A stretch of 64,000 bases of DNA from Qipengyuania spongiae (GTDB lineage Bacteria > Pseudomonadota > Alphaproteobacteria > Sphingomonadales > Sphingomonadaceae). A program made the translations under genes and the position numbers. The notes under the pieces are model-generated. The model was not told the DNA's origin. It saw nothing but the letters and a program-made list of their open reading frames with translations, and did no database searches. Positions 26,815 through 34,707 of this stretch are shown in pieces; the first letter of the stretch is position 1, and each line of letters starts with the position of its first letter. The DNA lies in the NCBI RefSeq assembly GCF_026168555.1, contig NZ_CP092471.1, positions 940,501 through 1,004,500 on the forward strand, in the 5' to 3' direction.

Positions 26815-27264
26815 TCATATCGCGAAGGCGGTGGTGTATTTGATCCGTTCCATAGCGAAACGCGAGGTCACGTTCTTCAGCGGCACGGCATCGATCAGGG
26901 CGCGGTAGAAAGCGTCGAAATCGGCCATGGAACCGACCGAGATGCGCAGCGTGTAGTCGATCTCTCCCGCCATGCGATAGACCTCCATCACCTCCGGCAT
27001 GCTTGCCACCTTTCGCGCGAATTCGGCGAGCCATTCCGAGGAATGGTCCCTGGTTTCGATATCGACGAAAACGGTGATGTCGCGCCCCACCGCCTGGGGA
27101 TCGAGCAGCGCGACCCGGCGGTCGATGACACCGGCTTGCTCGAGCTTCTGAATGCGCCGCCAGGTCGGGGTCTGCGACAGGTTGATACGCGCGGCGATCT
27201 CCGTGACCGGCAGCGAGGCGTCCTCCTGAAGGAGGCGCAAAATGGCGTAATCGATGGCATCCAT
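26815..27264 (-). CDS. Lrp/AsnC family transcriptional regulator
   Basis: A 149-residue regulator with an N-terminal winged helix (DAIDYAILRLLQEDASLPVTEIA and SQTPTWRRIQKLEQAGVI) and a C-terminal RAM ligand domain (VMEVYRMAGEIDYTLRISV). Such proteins bind amino acids, form octamers, and often control an adjacent gene or themselves. It is divergent from the sulfate-assimilation operon across 106 bases that contain a 15-bp palindrome. In other alphaproteobacteria a close relative controls proline or branched-chain amino acid genes; putA is about 11 kb away here. The target is therefore open. Confidence 0.93.
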   Translation of the reverse strand: MDAIDYAILRLLQEDASLPVTEIAARINLSQTPTWRRIQKLEQAGVIDRRVALLDPQAVGRDITVFVDIETRDHSSEWLAEFARKVASMPEVMEVYRMAGEIDYTLRISVGSMADFDAFYRALIDAVPLKNVTSRFAMERIKYTTAFAI

Positions 27265-27297
27265 GCGTAGGCGCGCCGCTGGTTGGAAGAATTTGCT

Positions 27298-27325
27298 ATT
27301 ATCGCCCTAGTCCTAGCATTGGCCA
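27298..27325 (-). promoter_or_regulatory. Candidate Lrp-gene promoter
   Basis: On the minus strand TGGCCA (-35-like, 27320-27325) and GATAAT (-10-like, 27298-27303, five of six consensus bases) are separated by 16 bases and lie about 35 bases before the Lrp start. The -35 lies inside the palindrome at 27315-27329. Confidence 0.45.
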
Positions 27326-27329
27326 TGCT
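27315..27329. promoter_or_regulatory. 15-bp palindrome between Lrp and sulfate operon
   Basis: AGCAT-TGGCC-ATGCT is a perfect 5-bp inverted repeat around 5 bases. Length and symmetry fit an Lrp-family half-turn site. It overlaps the candidate -35 of the Lrp gene and lies 42 bases before the DUF2849 start, so it could mediate autoregulation, operon control or both. Confidence 0.4.
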
Positions 27330-27370
27330 TTTGCCAAGGAGGGATTGGGGGGCGGGGGTAGGCGAGCTAT

Positions 27371-27682
27371 ATGCGGGGGATGGAAAAATCTTCCAAATTG
27401 CCCAAGCTGCCGCTCGTACTGACTGGCAATCTCCTTCGCGATGGCAACGTCGTCTATTTCGACGGGAGCGACTGGACCGGCGATCTGTCTAGCGCCGCCC
27501 TGGCCGAAGACGAGGAGACCGCGCGACGCCTCGAAATCATTGCCGGCAACGTCGCCGGCGTGGTGGTCGATACCTATCTCGTCACGGTCGCGAAGGGCGA
27601 GGGTGGCAGGCCCGTGCCCGCCCATTACCGCGAGGCGATCCGCGCCTCCGGTCCCACGATCGACTTCGGAGAGACCGCCTGA
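27371..27682 (+). CDS. DUF2849 family protein, first gene of sulfate operon
   Basis: A 103-residue soluble protein with the conserved PLVLTGNLLRDGNVVYFDG opening and a C-terminal HYREAIRASGPTIDF. I recognise it as DUF2849, which in alphaproteobacteria nearly always precedes a sulfite reductase gene. Function is unknown; a small helper of CysI (cluster or sirohaem handling, or electron donation) is the usual guess. A second in-frame ATG at 27380 is possible. The stop overlaps the cysI start (TGATG). Confidence 0.8.
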   Translation: MRGMEKSSKLPKLPLVLTGNLLRDGNVVYFDGSDWTGDLSSAALAEDEETARRLEIIAGNVAGVVVDTYLVTVAKGEGGRPVPAHYREAIRASGPTIDFGETA

Positions 27683-29361
27683 TGTATCGCTACGACGAAT
27701 TTGACGAGCAGATCGTGCGCGAGCGCGTCGAGCAATTCCGCGGCCAGGTCGAGCGCCGGCTCGACGGATCGTTGACCGAGGACGAGTTCAAGCCGCTGCG
27801 GCTGATGAACGGGCTCTACCTGCAACTCCATGCCTACATGCTGCGCGTGGCGGTGCCCTACGGCACCCTGAATTCCGCGCAGATGCGCCAGCTTGCCCTG
27901 ATCGCGGAGCGTTACGACCGGGGTTACGGCCACTTCACCACGCGCCAGAACCTCCAGTACAACTGGCTGAAGCTGGTCGACGTGCCGGACATTCTCGGCC
28001 TGCTTGCCGATGTCGGGATGCACGCCATCCAGACCTCGGGCAATTGCATCCGCAACGTGACCGCCGATCACTTCGCCGGCGTCGCGGCCGACGAGATTGA
28101 GGATCCGCGCCCGACCGCCGAGCTGATCCGGCAATGGTCGACCCTGCATCCCGAATTCGAATACCTGCCGCGCAAGTTCAAGATCGCGGTCACCGGCGCC
28201 GAGGAGGACCGTGCGGCCGTTTCGGTCCACGATATCGGCATCCGCATCGTTCGAAACGAGGCGGGCGAGGTCGGCTACCGCATCCTCGTCGGCGGGGGGC
28301 TTGGCCGCACGCCGATGGTCGGCAAAACCGTGCGCGACTTCCTCCCGCGCGTCGAGCTGCTGGACTATCTCCAGGCGATCCTGCGGGTCTACAATCGCCA
28401 CGGGCGCCGCGACAACAAGTACAAGGCGCGGATCAAGATCCTCGTCCACGAACTGGGCGCGGCCGAATTCACTGCGCAGGTGGAAGAGGAATACCGCCAG
28501 CTCGAGCGCGACGGGATTGCCGTGGCCGAGACAGAGCTTGCCCGCATCGCGCAATATTTTGCGCCGCCCCCATTGGAAGACCGTGCCGAGCCCTCGGAAG
28601 CCCTGGCGACAGCACGAGCAGCCGACCCCGCACTCGAACTGTTCGCACGGCACAATCTGGTGCCCCACAAGGTCCGCGGGCACACCGCGCTGATCGTCTC
28701 GGTCAAGCCGATCGGGAAGCCGCCGGGCGATGCGACCGCCGAACAGATGCGCGTACTGGCCGATCTGGCGGAACAGTATTCGCACGGCGAAATGCGGATC
28801 ACGCACATGCAGAACGTGGTCCTGCCCCATGTCCGGCTGGACGATGTGCCGGCGATCCACGAGCGGCTGCTCGAGGCGGGACTTGCCGAACCCAACGCCG
28901 CGCTCATCACCGACATCATCGCCTGCCCCGGCATGGATTACTGCGCGCTGGCCACCGCACGCTCGATTCCCATTGCCGAGGACATCCAGCGCGTCTTCGC
29001 CAATCCCGCGCGTCAGGCGGAGATCGGAAAGCTGAGCATCAAGATTTCCGGCTGCATCAATGCCTGCGGGCATCACCATGTCGGCAATATCGGCATTCTG
29101 GGGCTGGAGCGGATGGGGCGCGAGAATTACCAGATCACGCTCGGCGGCGATCCCGGCAACGTGACGACGCTGGGCGAACGGCTCGGCCCGGGGATCGACG
29201 CCGATGCCGTGCCCGGCGCGATCGAGGCGATCATCGACACTTATCTGCAATTACGCGAAGGCCCGGAGGAGCAGTTCCTCAAGACGCTCGCACGCGTGGG
29301 CCACGATCCGTTCAAGCCCGCGCTCGAAGCGAAGAAGGAGACGGCCGATGCCTCTGCTTGA
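27682..29361 (+). CDS. cysI: Assimilatory sulfite reductase, haemoprotein subunit
   Basis: Six-electron reduction of sulfite to sulfide at a coupled sirohaem/[4Fe-4S] centre. At 559 residues it has two ferredoxin-like/NiR_SiR repeats. Cluster ligands are Cys415, Cys421, Cys458 and Cys462 (CPGMDYC and SGCINAC). TRQNLQYNWLK and HMQNVVLPHV are substrate-region motifs. No flavoprotein CysJ is nearby, so electrons probably come from ferredoxin or another donor. It overlaps DUF2849 by one base and DUF934 by 14 bases. Nitrite reductase is the alternative, but the operon (cysH, cysD, cysN) settles sulfite. Confidence 0.95.
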   Translation: MYRYDEFDEQIVRERVEQFRGQVERRLDGSLTEDEFKPLRLMNGLYLQLHAYMLRVAVPYGTLNSAQMRQLALIAERYDRGYGHFTTRQNLQYNWLKLVDVPDILGLLADVGMHAIQTSGNCIRNVTADHFAGVAADEIEDPRPTAELIRQWSTLHPEFEYLPRKFKIAVTGAEEDRAAVSVHDIGIRIVRNEAGEVGYRILVGGGLGRTPMVGKTVRDFLPRVELLDYLQAILRVYNRHGRRDNKYKARIKILVHELGAAEFTAQVEEEYRQLERDGIAVAETELARIAQYFAPPPLEDRAEPSEALATARAADPALELFARHNLVPHKVRGHTALIVSVKPIGKPPGDATAEQMRVLADLAEQYSHGEMRITHMQNVVLPHVRLDDVPAIHERLLEAGLAEPNAALITDIIACPGMDYCALATARSIPIAEDIQRVFANPARQAEIGKLSIKISGCINACGHHHVGNIGILGLERMGRENYQITLGGDPGNVTTLGERLGPGIDADAVPGAIEAIIDTYLQLREGPEEQFLKTLARVGHDPFKPALEAKKETADASA

Positions 29362-29791
29362 TGCCAAGGGCCTGACCACCGATACGACGACCCTCGTCGG
29401 ACTGGACGAACTGGAAGCGGCTCAGGGCGGGCGCGGTCCGGGCGATCGCTTCGGCGTGCTGGTGTCCTGCGATGCCGATGGCGAGGAACTCGCGCGGCAG
29501 GCCGCCGGGGCCGAACTGATCGCGATCGAGGTACCCAAGACCGGCGACGGGCGGGTGTTCAGCCTCGCCGCCACTTTGCGCGAGCGCGGTTTTCGCGGCA
29601 CGATCCGCGCGGTTGGCCCGCTGATTCCCGACCAGTTCGCCTTCGCGCTCTCCTGCGGGATCGATCAGGTCGCGATTTCCGAAGAGCAATTCGCGCGCCA
29701 GCCGCTCGACCAGTGGCTCGCCGCTGCCGAGACGATCACGCGAACCTATGTCGGGCCGGACGGCATCTTCGCGCGGCGGAGCGCGGCGTGA
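29348..29791 (+). CDS. DUF934 family protein of sulfate operon
   Basis: A 147-residue cytosolic protein. The ATG at 29348 lies inside the end of cysI; the longer frame upstream is cysI shadow. Conserved features are FGVLVSCDADGEEL, RVFSLAATLRERGFRG and a C-terminal DQVAISEEQF. DUF934 proteins accompany sulfite reductase in many proteobacteria; their biochemical role is unknown. The stop overlaps the cysH start (GTGA). Confidence 0.85.
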   Translation: MPLLDAKGLTTDTTTLVGLDELEAAQGGRGPGDRFGVLVSCDADGEELARQAAGAELIAIEVPKTGDGRVFSLAATLRERGFRGTIRAVGPLIPDQFAFALSCGIDQVAISEEQFARQPLDQWLAAAETITRTYVGPDGIFARRSAA

Positions 29792-30510
29792 ACCTCCCTG
29801 TCCTTCACGGCGACACTCCGCAGGAACGGCTCGCCGCCCTTCGCGAGGCCGTGCCGGGACGCATCGTGTTCACCACGAGCTTCGGCCTCGAGGATCAGGC
29901 GCTCACGCACATGATCCGCGAGGGCGGTCTCGATATCGCCATCGTGACGCTCGACACCGGGCGGCTGTTCACAGAAACCCATGCGCTCTGGGCCGAGACC
30001 GAAGCGCGATACGGCCTGCGGATCCGCTCGTTCCATCCCGACCCCGCCGAACTCGCGCATCTGCTCGACGATTGGGGCGCCAATGGCTTCTATGACGCCG
30101 AGGACGCGCGGCTGGCCTGTTGCGGCGTGCGCAAGGTCGGCCCCCTGAAGCAGGCGCTGGCTGGAGCGGAAGCGTGGGTCACCGGCCTGCGCGCCGACCA
30201 GTCGCAGGCACGCGGCGACATCATGGGCATCGAGTATGACGAGGGCCACGGCCTCATCAAGACCGCGCCGCTTTTCGACTGGTCGCGCGACGACGTGGCC
30301 GAGTTTTGCGCTGCCGAAGGCGTGCCGGTAAATCCGCTCCATGCCGAAGGCTATCTCTCGATCGGCTGCCAGCCCTGCACCCGCGCCGTCGCTCCGGGTG
30401 AACCCGAACGGGCGGGGCGCTGGTGGTGGGAGCAGGACGCGGCGAAGGAATGCGGCCTCCATGTGGGGGCCGACGGGAAATTCGTCCGCGCGAAGGAGCT
30501 TGCCCTGTGA
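29788..30510 (+). CDS. cysH: Adenylyl-sulfate (APS) reductase, iron-sulfur type
   Basis: Reduces adenosine 5'-phosphosulfate to sulfite and AMP using thioredoxin or glutathione. At 240 residues it has the [4Fe-4S] ligands Cys111-Cys112 (ACCGVRK) and Cys194-x2-Cys197 (CQPC), which mark APS-type rather than PAPS-type enzymes. The catalytic Cys222 is in ECGLH. The GTG start at 29788 overlaps the DUF934 stop; the open frame upstream is shadow. The APS route means no APS kinase is needed for assimilation, in line with the broken kinase tail on CysN. Confidence 0.94.
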   Translation: MNLPVLHGDTPQERLAALREAVPGRIVFTTSFGLEDQALTHMIREGGLDIAIVTLDTGRLFTETHALWAETEARYGLRIRSFHPDPAELAHLLDDWGANGFYDAEDARLACCGVRKVGPLKQALAGAEAWVTGLRADQSQARGDIMGIEYDEGHGLIKTAPLFDWSRDDVAEFCAAEGVPVNPLHAEGYLSIGCQPCTRAVAPGEPERAGRWWWEQDAAKECGLHVGADGKFVRAKELAL

Positions 30511-31946
30511 CCCACTCTGCGAACCGCCGACCGACAAAGACCGCGCCGCGCATCGCGCCGCTCGCCAAGCTGCCGCTGTTCCACGCGATCGACGGGCGCC
30601 GCGTGATCGTGGCGGGTGACACCGACGGTTCGCGCTGGAAGGCCGAACTGCTGAGCGCCGCCGGGGCCGAAGTGACCGTCCTCGCCGGTCCCGCGCCGGA
30701 CGCCGAGCGCTGGTCCGGCCTGGTCGAAACGCCGGTCGACGGGCCGATTATCCTGTTTGCGCGCGAATGGACGCCGGAGGACATGGCCGGGTGCGCGCTC
30801 GCCATAGGCGATCTCGATCCGGCGCAGGGCGAGGCTTTCGCTGCCGCCGCGCGGGATGCGGGCGTGCTCGTCAATGTCGTCGACAAGCCGGCTCTGTGCG
30901 ATTTCCAGATCGGCTCGATCGTCAATCGCTCGCCGGTGGTCATCGGCATCTCGACCGACGGCGCCGCGCCGATGCTGGGGCAGTCGATCCGCAGCCGGAT
31001 CGAGGCGGTGCTGCCTCCCGGCCTCGCCGGATGGGCAGCCGCCGCGCAGGGCTGGCGCGCGAGATTGAAACGCATCGTGCTCGACGGAAAGGCCCGCCGC
31101 CGCTTCTGGGAACGCTTCACCGCTTCCGCCTGGGCGCGGCCCGCCCATGCGCCGGATGCGCGCGACTTCGCCGACCTCCTGAAGGACGAGGGCGAGACCG
31201 GCGGCAGCGTGACGATGGTCGGCGCGGGTCCTGGCGATCCCGAACTGCTGACATTGAAGGCTGTCCGCGCGCTGCAGACGGCCAGCGTCATCCTCTACGA
31301 CGACCTCGTGTCGCCCGAAGTTCTCGAACTTGCCCGGCGCGAGGCGCATCGCGTTTCGGTCGGCAAGCGAGCGCGCGGACCTTCGGTCGGCCAGAACGAG
31401 ATCGATGCCGAACTCGTCCGGCTCGCGCTTGCGGGCGAGCGGGTGGTTCGGCTGAAAGGCGGCGATCCGCTGGTGTTCGGGCGCGCGACTGAGGAACTCG
31501 ACGCCTGCCGTGCCGCCGGCATTCCCGTGGCGATCGTGCCCGGCATTACCGCCGCACAAGGCGCGGCAGCCGCGCTCGGCTTCTCGCTGACCGAGCGGGT
31601 TCACGCTCGCCGCGTCCAGTTCGTCACCGGGCACGGGATGAGCGGGACCTTGCCCGAAGATATCGACTGGACCGCGATCGCCGATCCCCGCGCGACCACC
31701 GTGGTCTATATGCCGCGCGCTACGCTCGCCGAATTCGCCAGCCGGGCCATCGCGGCGGGGCTCGATCCGCTGACGCCCGCGCTCGCCGTCGCTTCGGCGA
31801 CTTTGCCGCAGCAGGCCGAAACCCGCTGCTCGCTCGCCGCCCTCCCGCAAAAGGCCGCTGGCCTGCCCGAAGGCGCGCCGGTGCTGGTCGTGATCGGCCA
31901 GGTGACCCGCGAGGCGGGCCGCAACGCCATGGAAGACGCCGCATGA
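30507..31946 (+). CDS. cysG: Sirohaem synthase (multifunctional)
   Basis: Makes sirohaem for CysI. The N-terminal part (about residues 15-215) is precorrin-2 dehydrogenase/sirohydrochlorin ferrochelatase ([27 protein letters not shown]). The C-terminal part (about 230-479) is uroporphyrinogen-III methyltransferase ([27 protein letters not shown]). At 479 residues it is slightly longer than E. coli CysG. The Gly-rich NAD motif is altered: [16 protein letters not shown] stands where VGGGxVAxRKAELL is usual. The GTG start at 30507 overlaps the cysH stop. Confidence 0.93.
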   Translation: MTHSANRRPTKTAPRIAPLAKLPLFHAIDGRRVIVAGDTDGSRWKAELLSAAGAEVTVLAGPAPDAERWSGLVETPVDGPIILFAREWTPEDMAGCALAIGDLDPAQGEAFAAAARDAGVLVNVVDKPALCDFQIGSIVNRSPVVIGISTDGAAPMLGQSIRSRIEAVLPPGLAGWAAAAQGWRARLKRIVLDGKARRRFWERFTASAWARPAHAPDARDFADLLKDEGETGGSVTMVGAGPGDPELLTLKAVRALQTASVILYDDLVSPEVLELARREAHRVSVGKRARGPSVGQNEIDAELVRLALAGERVVRLKGGDPLVFGRATEELDACRAAGIPVAIVPGITAAQGAAAALGFSLTERVHARRVQFVTGHGMSGTLPEDIDWTAIADPRATTVVYMPRATLAEFASRAIAAGLDPLTPALAVASATLPQQAETRCSLAALPQKAAGLPEGAPVLVVIGQVTREAGRNAMEDAA

Positions 31947-32845
31947 CGATACAGACAAATCATTTGAAGATGCTCGAGGCGGAGAGCATTCATATCTTCC
32001 GTGAGGTCGTTGCCGAGACCGAAAAGCCGGTGATGCTCTATTCGGTCGGCAAGGATTCCGCAGTGCTGCTGCATCTGGCGCGCAAGGCTTTCTTTCCGGC
32101 GCCGATCCCGTTCCCGCTACTGCACGTCGATACGACCTGGAAGTTTCGTGCGATGTACGATTTCCGCGACCGGATCGCGGATGAATACGGCGTCGAACTG
32201 CTTGTCCACCGTAACGAGGAAGCCGCAGCACGGGGTATCAATCCCTTCGATCATGGCCCGCTCCACACCGACATGTGGAAGACGCAAGGACTGAAGCAGG
32301 CCCTCGACAAATACGGCTTCGACGCCGCGTTTGCCGGTGCCCGTCGCGACGAGGACAAGAGCCGCGCCAAGGAACGCGTCATCAGCGTGCGCAGCCCCGG
32401 CCATCGCTGGGACCCGCGCCGCCAGCGCCCTGAATTGTGGAACCTCTACAACGCCCGCCACGCGGCCGGCGAGACGATCCGCGCTTTCCCGCTCTCGAAC
32501 TGGACCGAGCGGGATATCTGGCAATATATTGCGGCCGAGGACATTCCGATCGTACCGCTCTATTTCGCCGCGCCGCGCCCGGTGGTGGAGCGTGACGGCA
32601 TGATCCTGATGGTCGACGACGACCGCTTTCCCCTGCGCGAGGGCGAGGTGCCCGAGGAGCGCTGGGTGCGTTTCCGCACGCTCGGCTGCTATCCGCTGAC
32701 CGGGGCGGTGGAGAGCCGGGCTGCGACGCTCGACGAGGTGGTCGCCGAGACCCTCGCCGCCACCGTTTCGGAGCGGCAGGGCCGCGCGATCGACCGCGAC
32801 AGCTTCGATGCGATGGAGCGCAAGAAGCAGGAAGGCTACTTCTGA
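31943..32845 (+). CDS. cysD: Sulfate adenylyltransferase subunit 2
   Basis: Catalytic half of ATP sulfurylase (sulfate + ATP to APS + PPi) in complex with the CysN GTPase. At 300 residues it has normal length. The PP-loop is [17 protein letters not shown]; later motifs are [18 protein letters not shown] and [15 protein letters not shown]. It overlaps cysG by ATGA and cysN by TGATG, which fits the need for equal amounts of the two subunits. Confidence 0.97.
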   Translation: MTIQTNHLKMLEAESIHIFREVVAETEKPVMLYSVGKDSAVLLHLARKAFFPAPIPFPLLHVDTTWKFRAMYDFRDRIADEYGVELLVHRNEEAAARGINPFDHGPLHTDMWKTQGLKQALDKYGFDAAFAGARRDEDKSRAKERVISVRSPGHRWDPRRQRPELWNLYNARHAAGETIRAFPLSNWTERDIWQYIAAEDIPIVPLYFAAPRPVVERDGMILMVDDDRFPLREGEVPEERWVRFRTLGCYPLTGAVESRAATLDEVVAETLAATVSERQGRAIDRDSFDAMERKKQEGYF

Positions 32846-34455
32846 TGCACGGCTCCGCCACTCTCCCCAAAGTAGCCACTGCGCCTGATACCGCATCGGA
32901 AGAAAAGGACCTTCTGCGCTTCATCGTCTGCGGTTCGGTCGACGATGGCAAGTCGACGCTGATCGGACGGCTGCTGTTCGAAACCGGCAGCGTACCCGCC
33001 GACCAGCTCGAGACGCTGGCCGCCGAGAGCCGGCGCTTCGGCACTCAAGGCGCCTCGCTCGACCTCTCGCTGCTCGTCGACGGCCTGTCGGCCGAGCGCG
33101 AGCAGGGCATCACGATCGACGTCGCCTATCGCTATTTCTCGACTGCGCAGCGCAAGTTCATCGTGATCGATGCGCCGGGACACGAGGAATACACCCGCAA
33201 CATGGTCACCGGCGCCTCGCAGGCCGACATGGGCGTGCTGCTGGTCGACGCGCAGCAGGGCCTGACCGACCAGACGCGGCGCCATGCCCGGGTGCTGAAG
33301 ATGCTGGGCGTCCGGCACATCGTGCTGGCGGTCAACAAGATGGACCGGGTGCGTTTCCTGCGCGAAGTGTTCGACGAGGTGGTCGGCAATTTCACCCGCT
33401 TCACCGAAGACGCCGAAATCGGCGGTTTCTCGGCCATCCCGCTGGCGGCGCTGACCGGGGCCAACGTCACCGCGCCTTCCGCCGCCCTGTCTTGGTATGA
33501 TGGACCGCCGCTGCTCGAATTGCTGGAAACGATCCCTGTCGGCGCCGATCCGGCGAGCGCCGATGCGCCGTTCCGGATGCCGGTCCAGCTTGCCTTGCGA
33601 CCGAACGAGGATTTTCGCGGATTTGCCGGCACGATCGCTTCGGGCCGGATCGCGGTGGGCGATGCAGTGGCGATTCAGCCTGGAGGGCGCACCACTTCGA
33701 TCGCCCGGATCGTCACCTTCGACGGCGATCTTGACGCGGCGGGGGCGGGCGAGGCCGTCGTGCTGGTGCTGGCGGATCAGGTCGACTGCTCGCGCGGCGA
33801 CGTGATCGCTGCCGCCGGATCGGCGGGCGCCGCCGTGCAGGGTTTTGCCGCCGACCTCGTATGGTTGAACGAGCGCGGCTTCGACGCCGCGTGCGATTAC
33901 CAGATCAAGATCGCCACCCGCAGCCTTTCCGTGGACCTGCGCTTTCCGCAAGGGCAGGCGCCCGGGCTGAACGATATCGTCGCCGCCGAGCTTACCGCGG
34001 CGCGGCCGATCGTCGCGGCGATCTATGCGAGTGAGCCGCGTCTCGGTGCCTTCATCCTGATCGACCGGGAAAGCCAGGCCACCGTCGCCGCTGGCATGAT
34101 CCGCGAATTGCACGAGGGCGCCGGTCAGACCTCGCGCCGGCGCGGAGAGAACATCGTCTGGTTCGATACCGTCGGCAACGGCCGGGCCGAGAACGACATC
34201 GCGCGGATCGTCGATGCGTTGTCGGCGAGCGGCAACCGCGTCGCGGTGATCGACGACGCACTGTTGCGGGCCGATCTTTGCAGCGACCTTTCGGGTCCGG
34301 ACGAGGAATGGGCGCGCCGCGCGCTGGCCGTCGCCCGGATCGCCGCGCGGACGAGCGCGACCGTATTGGTGGCGAGTTCTGCGCCGCTGCCAGTTGATGC
34401 TTCAATCCAGGCTATCAGTTCGCCCGAGGAGATCGCCGCGACCTGGGTTATCTGA
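32845..34455 (+). CDS. cysN: Sulfate adenylyltransferase subunit 1 with degenerate APS-kinase tail
   Basis: GTPase subunit that drives APS synthesis by CysD. P-loop GSVDDGKST (30-38), DAPGHEEY (G3) and NKMD (G4) are intact, followed by two beta-barrel domains to about residue 430. At 536 residues it is about 60 longer than CysN and about 100 shorter than CysNC fusions. Residues 433-536 look like an APS kinase (CysC) that has decayed: ENIVWFDTVGNGRAE stands where the kinase P-loop WFTGLSGSGKST belongs, and the GDNxR motif is lost. The tail therefore cannot bind ATP normally. It may still have a structural role. It is last gene of the operon. Confidence 0.95.
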   Translation: MHGSATLPKVATAPDTASEEKDLLRFIVCGSVDDGKSTLIGRLLFETGSVPADQLETLAAESRRFGTQGASLDLSLLVDGLSAEREQGITIDVAYRYFSTAQRKFIVIDAPGHEEYTRNMVTGASQADMGVLLVDAQQGLTDQTRRHARVLKMLGVRHIVLAVNKMDRVRFLREVFDEVVGNFTRFTEDAEIGGFSAIPLAALTGANVTAPSAALSWYDGPPLLELLETIPVGADPASADAPFRMPVQLALRPNEDFRGFAGTIASGRIAVGDAVAIQPGGRTTSIARIVTFDGDLDAAGAGEAVVLVLADQVDCSRGDVIAAAGSAGAAVQGFAADLVWLNERGFDAACDYQIKIATRSLSVDLRFPQGQAPGLNDIVAAELTAARPIVAAIYASEPRLGAFILIDRESQATVAAGMIRELHEGAGQTSRRRGENIVWFDTVGNGRAENDIARIVDALSASGNRVAVIDDALLRADLCSDLSGPDEEWARRALAVARIAARTSATVLVASSAPLPVDASIQAISSPEEIAATWVI

Positions 34456-34491
34456 AGCGAAGCCTTTGATGCGCCGCTCGGGCCGGGCCGT

Positions 34492-34707
34492 TCAGTTCGA
34501 CGGCGCGGCGGGACTATCTTGGGCGGCAGGGGTCTCCCGGTCGGCCGGTGCCGCAGCGGCCGACCTTGCCAGATCGCTGTCGATGCCCTGCGCTGTTGCG
34601 CGGATCGTTTCCTGCGCCGCGTCGTAGCGCTCGTCGAAGTTCGGTTCCTCCTGACACGCCGCGGTCGCGGCCAGCAAAACGAGCATGGCTGGCGCCGCTC
34701 GGCGCAT
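34492..34707 (-). CDS. Small predicted lipoprotein
   Basis: A 71-residue protein with a short basic n-region, a hydrophobic core and Cys18 in LAATAAC; the lipobox is imperfect (Thr at -3). The remainder is acidic, then Ala/Pro-rich and probably unstructured. The start overlaps the tamB stop (TGATG), so it is translated with the TAM genes. A role in outer-membrane assembly would fit the position but is only inferred. Confidence 0.65.
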   Translation of the reverse strand: MRRAAPAMLVLLAATAACQEEPNFDERYDAAQETIRATAQGIDSDLARSAAAAPADRETPAAQDSPAAPSN

